Positions 34,396 to 42,749 of a stretch of 64,000 nt of DNA are shown in pieces. Position numbers and translations under genes: made by a program. Origin of the DNA: Corynebacterium sp. 13CS0277 (GTDB taxonomy: Bacteria; Actinomycetota; Actinomycetes; Mycobacteriales; Mycobacteriaceae); the NCBI RefSeq assembly GCF_002994655.1, contig NZ_PPDL01000014.1, forward strand, positions 1 through 64,000. The letters are read 5' to 3'. The notes beneath the pieces are model-generated. The model was not told the origin of the DNA. It saw only the letters and a list, made by a program, of their open reading frames with translations, and did no database searches. The stretch's first letter is position 1. Every line of letters begins with the position of its first letter.

Positions 34396-35913
34396 ATGAC
34401 AACACTTCACTCCCCCACACGCGCCCGCACGGCGCTGCTCACCGTCGCGGCGTCCACCGCAGCCCTCCTGACCGCGCCCCTCCCCCAGGCGGTGGCGGAC
34501 CCCTGCACCACCTACCAGGCCGCCGCCCACGCCGACCGGGCGCGGCTGCGCGCCCTCGGGCAGAACCCCTCGGGCAGCAACTCCCTGTCCTCAGGGTCCT
34601 CGGACGCCTACGACGCGGCTGCCGAGTGGCCGGAGGACGTGCGCGATTCCGGCCAGCTGTCCGCCGGGCGGAACTCTCCCCCGTGGCTGCGCGGCAAGCC
34701 AGGCCAGCTGCCGGTGCTGCGCGGCCACACGGAGGCCCTCCACCTGCTCACCGGGCCGGGTTCCCCGCAGCGCACCCACGAACGTTTCGGCATCGGCGGC
34801 ACCGACCTCGGCATCTCTTTCACCGACGCGCGGGGCCGGATGTACTTCGCCTTTGGAGACACGATGCGCTGCGGCGGGGACTTAGGGTGGCGCTCCAATG
34901 TGCTGCTGCGCACGACGGACAATAACCCGGCCGACGGCATCGACGACCTGCAGGCATGGGCGCCGGGCGGGTTCCGGGACTCCGGCTACGCCGGCCAGTT
35001 CATCCCCTCCCTCAAGGACCCCGGCGTGGAGCACACCACCATCCCCACCGCCGGCATCGCCATCGGCGACACCCTCTACGTCGACTACATGTCGGTGCGC
35101 TCCTGGGGGCAGCCCGGCGAATGGGTGACGAACTACGCGGCCACGATGGCGTCGACGGACGGGGGCACCACCTGGCACCGGGTGGAGGATTCACTCCGCC
35201 CGAACACGACCGTCGGCACCCCCTACGGGGTGGGCCGCCACCGCGGCCGCGCCGGCGAGGAACGCACACAACAGTCCGCCCTCGTCGCCCGCGACGGCTA
35301 CGTCTACCGCTACTCGACACCGTCGGGGCGGGCGGGAGACGCGATCCTCGCCCGCTTCCCCGAGGCTCAATTCCCCCGGGAGGACGCCGCCGAGTTTTTC
35401 GTCAACGGCACCTGGGAGGCCACCACCCCCGACCGGGCGAGCGCCGTGTTCGACGCGCCAGTCAGCGAAATGTCGGTGACGTTCAACGAGCACCTCCAGC
35501 AGTACACCGCCATGTACTACTCCCACGGCGGCATGGTGCTGCGCATGGCACGCCACCCCCAGGGCCCCTGGTCGGCACCCCGCGTCGTCGTCGACGAGGG
35601 CACCATCCCGGACCTCTACGGCGCGTTCCAGCTGCCCAGCGTCGACGGCAACCACCTGTACTTCGTGGCGACGACGTGGTCCAACTACAACGTCATGGTG
35701 ATGCGCACCGACCTGCAGCAGCTCTACGCCACCCCCGACCCGCAGGCGCGTACCCGCATGGCGGTGCCGAAGTCGCAGGGCGCGGCCACGTACAACCCGC
35801 GGGTGGATGACGGCCTGTCGGTCGAGCGTTGGGTGAGCTACGCCGACGACGGCACCCCGAGCGATGTCGCCGACTACCCCGGGGCCGACACACGATCGAC
35901 GCACGCCCAGTAG
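34396..35913 (+). CDS. Secreted DUF4185 (GH183-like) protein, candidate D-arabinan hydrolase
   Basis: 505 residues. Signal peptide: basic N-terminus, hydrophobic stretch [12 protein letters not shown] and cleavage site AVA/DP after residue 34. The mature protein is a DUF4185 beta-propeller. It has the conserved GGTDLGISF (about 135) and FAFGDT (about 154) acidic motifs, the SGYAGQF and [10 protein letters not shown] segments, and later [10 protein letters not shown] and YGAFQLPS strands. DUF4185 members have been reported as endo-D-arabinofuranosidases (family GH183) acting on mycobacterial arabinogalactan or lipoarabinomannan, so a role in wall arabinan remodelling is a fair inference. Start ATG 34396 gives the best signal peptide; ATG 34363 is the alternative. 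Confidence 0.85.
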   Translation: MTTLHSPTRARTALLTVAASTAALLTAPLPQAVADPCTTYQAAAHADRARLRALGQNPSGSNSLSSGSSDAYDAAAEWPEDVRDSGQLSAGRNSPPWLRGKPGQLPVLRGHTEALHLLTGPGSPQRTHERFGIGGTDLGISFTDARGRMYFAFGDTMRCGGDLGWRSNVLLRTTDNNPADGIDDLQAWAPGGFRDSGYAGQFIPSLKDPGVEHTTIPTAGIAIGDTLYVDYMSVRSWGQPGEWVTNYAATMASTDGGTTWHRVEDSLRPNTTVGTPYGVGRHRGRAGEERTQQSALVARDGYVYRYSTPSGRAGDAILARFPEAQFPREDAAEFFVNGTWEATTPDRASAVFDAPVSEMSVTFNEHLQQYTAMYYSHGGMVLRMARHPQGPWSAPRVVVDEGTIPDLYGAFQLPSVDGNHLYFVATTWSNYNVMVMRTDLQQLYATPDPQARTRMAVPKSQGAATYNPRVDDGLSVERWVSYADDGTPSDVADYPGADTRSTHAQ

Positions 35914-35955
35914 CGGACGCCTCCTACCCGCCAGCCCGGGACCGCCTCTCCCCCG

Positions 35956-36576
35956 CTAGTCCTTCACCAGCGGCACCCCGAGGCGGGCGGGCAATTGAGC
36001 TGCACACTGCTCCACCTGGGCGCGCAGCTCCTCGAGGGTGCCGTGGTTGTCAATGATGACGTCGGCCGCGGCACGGCGCTCCTCCTCGCTCACCTGCTGA
36101 GCGATCCGCCGCCGCGCATCCTCAGGCTCCAGCCCCCGGTGGGCGACCAAGCGCCGCACCCGCTCCTCCGGATCAACGGCGACCACCACGACGAGATCCA
36201 TGTCCTTATCGAGGCCCAGGTCCACAAGCAGCGGCATGTCGTAGACCACCACCGGGTGCCCGGCCGCGTCGAGCTCCGCCAAGCGACGCGCCGTCTCCTG
36301 GCGGATACGGGGGTGCATGATCGCGTTGAGGCGGGCGGTCGCAGCATCATCCGTGAACGCCCGCTCGGCGAGCACCCCGCGCCGCAACGCCCCGGTGTCA
36401 TCCACCACGTCCGCACCGAACTCGGCGGCGAGCTCCGCCAGCGCGGGCGCGCCGGGTTCGACGATGTCGCGGGCGATCTGGTCGGCGTCGACGACCGGTA
36501 TCCCCAGGGCGGCGAGCTGCGCGGCGACCGTGGTTTTTCCGCTGCCGATACCGCCAGTGAGGCCAAGTGTTTTCAT
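35956..36576 (-). CDS. coaE: Dephospho-CoA kinase
   Basis: 206 residues, last step of CoA synthesis (ATP + dephospho-CoA). P-loop GGIGSGKTT at residues 7-15, VDADQIARDIVEPG for substrate binding, and the lid region HPRIRQE. Start ATG 36576 is preferred. ATG 36585 lies within the likely -10 TAGCAT (plus 36584-36589), which is 7 nt before 36576. It ends 42 bp from the convergent DUF4185 gene. Confidence 0.96.
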   Translation of the reverse strand: MKTLGLTGGIGSGKTTVAAQLAALGIPVVDADQIARDIVEPGAPALAELAAEFGADVVDDTGALRRGVLAERAFTDDAATARLNAIMHPRIRQETARRLAELDAAGHPVVVYDMPLLVDLGLDKDMDLVVVVAVDPEERVRRLVAHRGLEPEDARRRIAQQVSEEERRAAADVIIDNHGTLEELRAQVEQCAAQLPARLGVPLVKD

Positions 36577-36669
36577 GCCCGCCATGCTAACGCACCCACG
36601 CCTCCGCGCCGCAGCCTGACAGGGCAACGATCACGCGGGTGCACGCGGCACGTGACTCCGCCGCCCCTG

Positions 36670-36721
36670 AAAAAACACAGCGCCGCCCGCACCCCACGAG
36701 GTGGGAGGTGCGGGCGGCGCT
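36670..36721 (-). terminator. Rho-independent terminator of ptsG
   Basis: A perfect 15-bp stem (36679-36693 with 36707-36721) is followed on the minus strand by a six-T run (36670-36675). It lies 57 bp beyond the ptsG stop. Confidence 0.85.
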
Positions 36722-36777
36722 AGGCATGTCACCACACCCGGGTGAGGTCAACCTCGCCCGGCTGCGTCACCGAGTGT

Positions 36778-38850
36778 TTACTCGGCGGGCTTGGCGGTGA
36801 TCTTCAGGAGTTCGGTGCCGGTGCCAACGGTGGTCTGTGCCTCGTTGGCCTTCTCGACGTCAGCGAACTTCTTGTAGTTGGTGACGAGCACCGGGGTGAT
36901 GGTCGGGTAGCCGGCCTTCTCGATCTCAGCGGTGTCGAAGGTGATGAGCTTGTCGCCCTTCTTCACGCGCTGCTTGCGCTCGACGTGGGTGGTGAAGCCG
37001 TGGCCGTCCATCTGGACGGTGTCGACACCGACGTGGATGAGCAGCTGCACACCGGAGTCCAGGTTGAGGCCGACGGCGTGGCCGGACTTCTGGATGGTCA
37101 TCACGGTGCCGTCTTCGGGGGCGTAGACGGTGTCGCCGGTGGGCCAGATGCCCACGCCGTGGCCGACAGCGCCGGAAGCGAAGGCTGCGTCCGGAACCTC
37201 ATCGAGCGGGATGACGGTGCCTTCCAGCGGTGCGGACACGAGGGTCACGGCACCCGGAACCAGGGCCGGCTTGACGGGCTTCGTCGCGGTCGCGGTGGCA
37301 GCACCAGCAGCGGCGGCTGCGGGGGCAGCTGCAGCCTCGGCGGGAGCCTCAGCTGCGGCCTCGGCCGGAGCGTCCTCGGCAGCGGCGATCTTGGCGAGAT
37401 CGTCAGCCTTCTCTTCCTTCGAGCGGTAGTCGAAGAAGACGGTGAGCAGGAAGGACACGGCGAAGGCCACGGCGATACCGATGGCGTAGCCGCCCCACGG
37501 GTCCATCGCAGGGATGGTCAGCAGAGAGGTGAAGACGAAGGCGTTGGCCTTGACGTCGAACAGGCCCATGACGATACCGCCGGCTACACAACCGGGCAGC
37601 AGACGGTAGTAGGTCTTACGGAAGCGCAGCAGCACACCGTAGAGAGAGGGCTCGGAGATACCGCCCAGCAGGCCGGCGAGCATGCCACCCATGGACACCT
37701 GACGCATCGTGGCGTTGCGCTCCTTGATGGAGAGCACCAGCACGCCGGCGACGACGCCGAAGCAGGCGAAGTTCCAGGCACCCATCGGGCCCTGAATGAA
37801 GTCGTAACCCAGGGTGTTGATGTTCTGGATCATGATGGCGTTGAGCGGCCAGTGCAGACCCAGCGGCACCAGGAAGGGGTACAGGCAGGGGATGATGACG
37901 GCGAGCACGAACGGGTTGAAGTCGTTGACTGCAGCCAGGAAGTTGGAAATACCGTTGCCGACGCCGATGCCGATGGGGCCGAAGATGAAGGCGGTGGCCG
38001 GGATCATGACGAGCATCGAGAAGAACGGCACGAAGACCATGTGCACGGCCTGGGGGATGATCTTCTTGAAGGCGCGCTCCACCCACAGCAGGGCGATGGC
38101 GGCGATCAGCGGCGGGAACACCTGCCCGCCGTAGTCGTTGATGACCATCGGCAGGCCGAAGATGTGGTAGGTGTACACCGTACGACCAGCGGCCTCGGAC
38201 GCCTGCGCGAACTGGGTCGCGTAGTCCGAGTCGGAGAACTTGAGGAACTCCGGCGTCATCAGGGCTGCGGGGATCGCAGCGCCGACCCACTCGTTGGCGC
38301 CGAGCTTACGGGCAGCACAGGCGCCGACCATGATCGGCAGGAAGTAGAACACCGAACGCCACATGGCGTGCATGAACAGGTACGTCGGCGGCTGGGTCTC
38401 CGCGCGGAAGTCCTGCCAGCCGAAGGTGTCGGCCAGCACGAGCATGGTGATGATCAGGGAGGCGCCCAGCAGGGCCCACAGGATCGGGCGGAAGGTGTCG
38501 GAGAGCACCTCGAAGCAGTAATCCACCCAGGAGTACTTGCCACGGACGCCGCCGTAGTCCTTGCTGTTGGAGCGTGCCTGGGTCTCACCGTCGCCCATGC
38601 CGGGCTGGTCCTTGATGCCCTTGTAGTAGTCGGCCACGCCGCCACCCATGATGACCTGGAGGCCGGTGGAGCCCTGCGGGACGACGCCGAGGACGTCCTC
38701 GTTGTTGTCGAGGGCGTCGATGTCTGCCTTGGACTGGTCTGCAAGCTGGAAGCGCAGACGAGTCGCGCAGTGAGTCAGGCTGACGACGTTGTCAGCGCCG
38801 CCAACCTTGTCGAGGATAAATTGCGACGTTGTCGCAACATTTGTCGCCAT
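36778..38850 (-). CDS. ptsG: Glucose-specific PTS permease, EIIBCA
   Basis: 690 residues. Imports and phosphorylates glucose using phosphate from HPr. Domains in order: EIIB (1-90) with the phosphorylated cysteine in THCATRLRF; membrane EIIC (about 105-480) with GISEPSLYGVLLRF; an Ala/Glu/Pro-rich linker (about 485-530); EIIA (about 535-690) with the phosphorylated histidine in LLIHVGVDTVQ. It closely resembles C. glutamicum PtsG in order, linker and length. ATG 38850 has GAAAGG 9 nt upstream. Known control of ptsG in corynebacteria is by SugR and GlxR; I cannot assign a clear site here. Confidence 0.95.
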   Translation of the reverse strand: MATNVATTSQFILDKVGGADNVVSLTHCATRLRFQLADQSKADIDALDNNEDVLGVVPQGSTGLQVIMGGGVADYYKGIKDQPGMGDGETQARSNSKDYGGVRGKYSWVDYCFEVLSDTFRPILWALLGASLIITMLVLADTFGWQDFRAETQPPTYLFMHAMWRSVFYFLPIMVGACAARKLGANEWVGAAIPAALMTPEFLKFSDSDYATQFAQASEAAGRTVYTYHIFGLPMVINDYGGQVFPPLIAAIALLWVERAFKKIIPQAVHMVFVPFFSMLVMIPATAFIFGPIGIGVGNGISNFLAAVNDFNPFVLAVIIPCLYPFLVPLGLHWPLNAIMIQNINTLGYDFIQGPMGAWNFACFGVVAGVLVLSIKERNATMRQVSMGGMLAGLLGGISEPSLYGVLLRFRKTYYRLLPGCVAGGIVMGLFDVKANAFVFTSLLTIPAMDPWGGYAIGIAVAFAVSFLLTVFFDYRSKEEKADDLAKIAAAEDAPAEAAAEAPAEAAAAPAAAAAGAATATATKPVKPALVPGAVTLVSAPLEGTVIPLDEVPDAAFASGAVGHGVGIWPTGDTVYAPEDGTVMTIQKSGHAVGLNLDSGVQLLIHVGVDTVQMDGHGFTTHVERKQRVKKGDKLITFDTAEIEKAGYPTITPVLVTNYKKFADVEKANEAQTTVGTGTELLKITAKPAE

Positions 38851-39530
38851 TAGTGCGAACCTTTCTTCTCACATGAGACCCGCAGTCCTCGCAGGCGCGG
38901 CGTTGGTGCCGAACACTGGAGTGATGTGTGCGGGGTCAGTGGGTTGGGAGGAGTCTCGACGCATCCGAACGTCACGCGAGGTTTGTGACCCAGTGCATGA
39001 TTGCCCGGTTGGCAGAGAGTTATCACAATAATAAACCTAAAACCCACATTCCCAAGCATTCAGACAGCCCGCACCCAGCTTTCACCCACACCCCCACAGG
39101 TTCCCCAGCTGAAAGCCACACATTCGGAAATGAACATAGGGAAACACCCCACAGAACAAACCGCCAGGACACCACGCACCCCTACCCCCATTTCCACCTT
39201 TTCACTACCCCCGGGCCGCATGATAGCGCGGGTGCTGCACCTGCATAATCTTTGGTCACCAATGTGAAAAATCACACTCTGCCCACGCGAGCGCCAGCGC
39301 CCACCACGAGGCCAGTAGGCCGTCACACCCGCCCCATGCATCACACTGCATAGCACGGCATCGTCCCAGACCACCGCCCGGAATGAACACCGTGCGAGCC
39401 CCCGCCACCGGTAGCGTCTATGCACACGCACAGAAACCCCTTGGGCGCTGCCGCCAAAGGGGTAGTTGCGCCGGAGCTTGAGCGATCTGAGGTGTACCGA
39501 GCCACACGCCCGGCTCAGATGCCAGGCAGA

Positions 39531-39596
39531 CACCACCGTGCGCCCGACCCCGCCGCACGAGCGCACCACCGTGCGCCCGACCCCGCCGCACGAGCG
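39531..39596. repeat. Exact 33-bp tandem repeat, two copies
   Basis: The unit at 39531-39563 is repeated without change at 39564-39596, and a partial third copy (CACCAC) begins at 39597. The unit is GC-rich with the core GTGCGCCCGACCCCGCCGC. It is a likely variable-number repeat locus. Confidence 0.9.
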
Positions 39597-39762
39597 CACC
39601 ACACAGCCCTCCCCTCCCCACCATGTGCAGCTGCGCACCACCGCGTCCCCGACACGCCCGCGCCCCGCATGCCTTGCGTACTGTGGGCGCCGCGGAGCCC
39701 TCGGCGGCCACCAGGACACTGCCGACACCGCAGGGCATGGCGCGTCATGGGCGTGCAGGCAT

Positions 39763-39824
39763 GCGAACACCCCCGCCGCGGTCGCACCACAGGTGGTGCT
39801 GTTGCGACGGGGGTGTGTGTTCGC
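39763..39824 (-). terminator. Hairpin beyond rpsA
   Basis: GCGAACACCCCCG (39763-39775) pairs with 39808-39824, allowing a bulge, with an inner GCACC/GGTGC stem-loop. It lies 45-106 bp past the rpsA stop. No T-run. Confidence 0.5.
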
Positions 39825-39868
39825 TGTGTGCGCCTGGCACGGGGTGTCAGGCGCTAGCGAGGTGCGTC

Positions 39869-41317
39869 TTAGAAGCCGGCCAGCTTCTCACGCAGTGCAG
39901 CGAGCTGCTCGTCGGAAGCCAGGGAGCCAGCCTCAACGGTCTCCTCGGCGGCCGCGTCAGCGGACTCGGAGGAGTAGTTGGTGGCGCCAGCGTCGGCAGC
40001 CTCGGCGGCAGCGGCGCGGTGCTTCTCGATCTGAGCGGTGTGCAGCTGGTGGCGACGCTCGGACTCGGCGTAGCGGGCTTCCCACTCGGCACGCTGGGTC
40101 TCGAAGCCCTCGAGCCATTCGTTGGTCTCGGGGTCGAAGCCCTCGGGGAAGATGTAGTTGCCCTGCTCGTCGTAGGAGTCGGCCATGCCGTACTTGGACG
40201 GGTCGAACTCTTCGGTGTAGTCCTCGTCAGCCTGCTTGAGGGACAGGGAGATACGACGACGCTCGAGATCGATGTCGATGACCTTGACCATGACCTCTTC
40301 GCCCACGGAGACAACCTGGTCCGGAACCTCGACGTGGCGCTCGGCCAGCTCGGAGATGTGAACCAGGCCCTCGATGCCCTCGTCGACGCGGACGAACGCA
40401 CCGAACGGCACCAGCTTGGTGACCTTGCCCGGGACGATCTGGCCCACGGCGTGGGTGCGGGCGAAGACGCGCCACGGATCCTCCATGGTGGCCTTCAGGG
40501 ACAGGGAGACGCGCTCGCGGTCGAGATCGACGTCGAGCACCTCCACGGTGACCTCGTCGCCGACAGCGACAACCTCAGACGGGTGGTCGATGTGCTTCCA
40601 GGACAGCTCGGAGACGTGCACCAGGCCGTCGACACCGCCGAGATCGACGAAGGCGCCGAAGTTGACGATGGAGGAGACAGTGCCCTTGCGGACCTGGCCC
40701 TTCTGCAGCTGGTGCAGGAACTCGGAGCGGACCTCGGACTGGGTCTGCTCGAGCCATGCACGGCGGGACAGAACGACGTTGTTGCGGTTCTTGTCCAGCT
40801 CGATGATCTTGGCTTCGATCTCCTGGCCGATGTACGGGTCCAGGTCGCGCACGCGGCGCATCTCGACGAGGGAAGCCGGCAGGAAGCCACGCAGGCCGAT
40901 GTCGAGGATGAGGCCACCCTTGACGACCTCGATGACGGTACCGGTAACCGGCTCGTCGTTCTCCTTGAGCTGCTCGATGGTGCCCCAGGCACGCTCGTAC
41001 TGAGCGCGCTTCTTGGACAGGATCAGGCGGCCTTCCTTGTCCTCCTTGGTCAGGACGAGAGCTTCGATCTCGTCGCCAACCTCGACGACCTCGTCCGGGT
41101 CGACGTCGTGCTTGATGGACAGCTCGCGGGAGGGGATGACACCTTCGGTCTTGTACCCGATGTCGAGCAGAACCTCGTCGCGGTCAACCTTGACGACGGT
41201 GCCGGTCACGAGATCACCATCGTTGAAGTACTTGATGGACTTCTCAACCGCGGCGAGGAACTCCTCAGGGCCACCGATGTCGTTGATGGCAACCTGAGGG
41301 ACGTTGTTGGTGGGCAT
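39869..41317 (-). CDS. rpsA: 30S ribosomal protein S1
   Basis: 482 residues, four S1 RNA-binding repeats, starting near residues 35 (VTGTVVKVDRDEVLLDIG), 120 (VTGTVIEVVKGGLILDIG), 205 (RKGTVSSIVNFGAFVDLGG) and 290 (VPGKVTKLVPFGAFVRV). This four-repeat form is usual in actinobacteria, shorter than the six repeats of E. coli. The last 110 residues are an acidic, Ala-rich tail. It helps mRNA binding to the 30S subunit. ATG 41317 gives MPTNNVPQVAIND; GGAG lies about 9 nt upstream. Confidence 0.97.
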   Translation of the reverse strand: MPTNNVPQVAINDIGGPEEFLAAVEKSIKYFNDGDLVTGTVVKVDRDEVLLDIGYKTEGVIPSRELSIKHDVDPDEVVEVGDEIEALVLTKEDKEGRLILSKKRAQYERAWGTIEQLKENDEPVTGTVIEVVKGGLILDIGLRGFLPASLVEMRRVRDLDPYIGQEIEAKIIELDKNRNNVVLSRRAWLEQTQSEVRSEFLHQLQKGQVRKGTVSSIVNFGAFVDLGGVDGLVHVSELSWKHIDHPSEVVAVGDEVTVEVLDVDLDRERVSLSLKATMEDPWRVFARTHAVGQIVPGKVTKLVPFGAFVRVDEGIEGLVHISELAERHVEVPDQVVSVGEEVMVKVIDIDLERRRISLSLKQADEDYTEEFDPSKYGMADSYDEQGNYIFPEGFDPETNEWLEGFETQRAEWEARYAESERRHQLHTAQIEKHRAAAAEAADAGATNYSSESADAAAEETVEAGSLASDEQLAALREKLAGF

Positions 41318-41867
41318 AAATAGTGCTCCGAGAAAATAGGAAGACAGGGGGTTTGCATGTGTACGCATCCATCTCCTAGACCACAGTCACCGCCACCGCC
41401 GAGGCGACCCGAAGGCCGTCAGGGCAGCGCCCGCACCAGGGGCGCGGAGCAGCGATGTGTAGTTAAAGAGACGTGTTCGACGAACCTCGTTCCAGCCTTC
41501 CTATTTTTACCGAAAGAGATCCGCGAACAGATACGCTGCGTCAACACTACAAGCCTTCAAGCCACAATGCAAGCGCTTCCACCTGCGCATTCCCCGCGTT
41601 TCCGCTAGAGAACCCGCCACGCAAACCCGCAGGTCACGACAAGCACCCCATCACCGACCCGCCACAGCAGTCACATCTCCCCCACCGGCCACCACCGCCG
41701 CCAACCGGCGACAAGTCCGCCTGTCAAAGAATCCAGCCTCATGGCTTGATTATTCGGACTAGCCCGGGGTGCGTCGCCGCTGCCGTGTCATCCCCGCGCC
41801 CTTCGCCAGGCCCACGCATCGCACCTGCGGGGATGGTGGCTGTGGCGACAGGGCTTAGGCTCAAAGC
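41318..41867. other. Intergenic region rpsA / methyltransferase
   Basis: 550 bp between divergent genes. It should hold the rpsA promoter and a long leader, and it ends with the leaderless methyltransferase -10 (41856-41861). TTGACG and TTGAAG elements occur on the minus strand near 41540-41565, but I could not pair either with a well-spaced -10. No gene is evident. Confidence 0.4.
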
Positions 41868-42680
41868 ATGCGCCAGACGAACCAACCCCCGATCAGTAAT
41901 GAAGAATCGGTCGCCGCGAACCGCAGCTGGTGGGACAGCGACGCCGAGGACTATCACGCCGAGCACCCCTCGTATCTGGGGGCAGAGTCCCCGTGGGGCG
42001 AGTTTTATTGGTGCCCGGAGCAGGTGCATGAAAAGGACGTGCGTTTGCTGGGAGATGTGCGCGACAAGCGGGTCCTGGAGATCGGCTGCGGTTCCGCTCC
42101 CTGCGCCCGGTGGTTGGCCCATGACGGTGCCGGCCAGGTCGTGGCGTTCGACCTGTCGGCCCAGATGTTGCGGCATGCGACGCGGGGCACCCAAATCAAT
42201 CCCGGTGTCGGCCTGGTGCAGGCCGATGCGACAGCGATGCCCTTCGCGGACGATTCCTTCGATGTGGTGTTCTCTGCCTTTGGGGCGATTCCTTTCGTGG
42301 CGGATTCGGCGGGGGTCATGGCAGAGGCGGCCCGGGTGCTGCGCCCGGGTGGGCGTTTCGTGTTTTCGGTGACGCACCCGATGCGGTGGATTTTTCCCGA
42401 TAATCCCGGCGAGCCGGGGCTGACGGTGTACACGTCGTATTTTGATCGCGGCGGCTACGTGGAGCGCGATCCGGACACCGGTGTGGCGACCTATGTGGAG
42501 CACCATCGCACCCTGGGCGACCGGGTCCGCGAGCTCGTTGCCGCGGGATTCGTGCTGCGGGACCTGGTGGAGCCGGAGTGGCCGGCAGGTTTCGACGAGA
42601 CCTGGGGCCAGTGGTCGAAGCTACGCGGGGAGCTGTTTCCCGGCACGGCGATCTTCGTCGCGGACCTCGCCCCGAGCTAA
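41868..42680 (+). CDS. Class I SAM-dependent methyltransferase
   Basis: 270 residues. Motif I VLEIGCGSAPCARWL, acidic VVAFDLSAQML, motif II/III VQADATAMPFADDSFDVVFSA and the post-motif RVLRPGGRFVFSV give a complete SAM-binding fold of the Methyltransf_11 type. The N-terminus has NRSWWDSDAEDYHAEH, seen in a group of actinobacterial methyltransferases of unknown substrate. Leaderless start: TAGGCT (41856-41861), then 6 nt, then ATG 41868. It is convergent with polA across a shared terminator. Confidence 0.9.
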   Translation: MRQTNQPPISNEESVAANRSWWDSDAEDYHAEHPSYLGAESPWGEFYWCPEQVHEKDVRLLGDVRDKRVLEIGCGSAPCARWLAHDGAGQVVAFDLSAQMLRHATRGTQINPGVGLVQADATAMPFADDSFDVVFSAFGAIPFVADSAGVMAEAARVLRPGGRFVFSVTHPMRWIFPDNPGEPGLTVYTSYFDRGGYVERDPDTGVATYVEHHRTLGDRVRELVAAGFVLRDLVEPEWPAGFDETWGQWSKLRGELFPGTAIFVADLAPS

Positions 42681-42704
42681 AGCCCCCTCGCAGTCACCGT
42701 CCTA

Positions 42705-42748
42705 CACTTTTCGCCCCGGAGCATCGCATGCGCCCGGGGCGAGAAGTG
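42705..42748. terminator. Bidirectional terminator methyltransferase / polA
   Basis: A 15-bp stem (42705-42719 with 42734-42748, one G-U pair) lies between two convergent stop codons. Confidence 0.7.
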
Positions 42749-42749
42749 T

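Larger units (their letters stand above)
38851..39868. other. 1-kb intergenic region ptsG / rpsA
   Basis: Holds the presumed ptsG promoter region (AT-richer near 39015-39050), the palindrome TGTGA-N4-TCACA (39263-39276), a hairpin at 39436-39464, an exact 33-bp tandem repeat (39531-39596) and the rpsA-end hairpin (39763-39824). Open frames across the repeat run into the hairpin and lack ribosome-binding sites, so I call no gene. Confidence 0.5.

Noticed and set aside
39420-39857. 145-codon rightward frame across the 33-bp repeat
   Set aside because: No ribosome-binding site, composition follows the repeat and GC bias, and it overlaps the rpsA-end hairpin.
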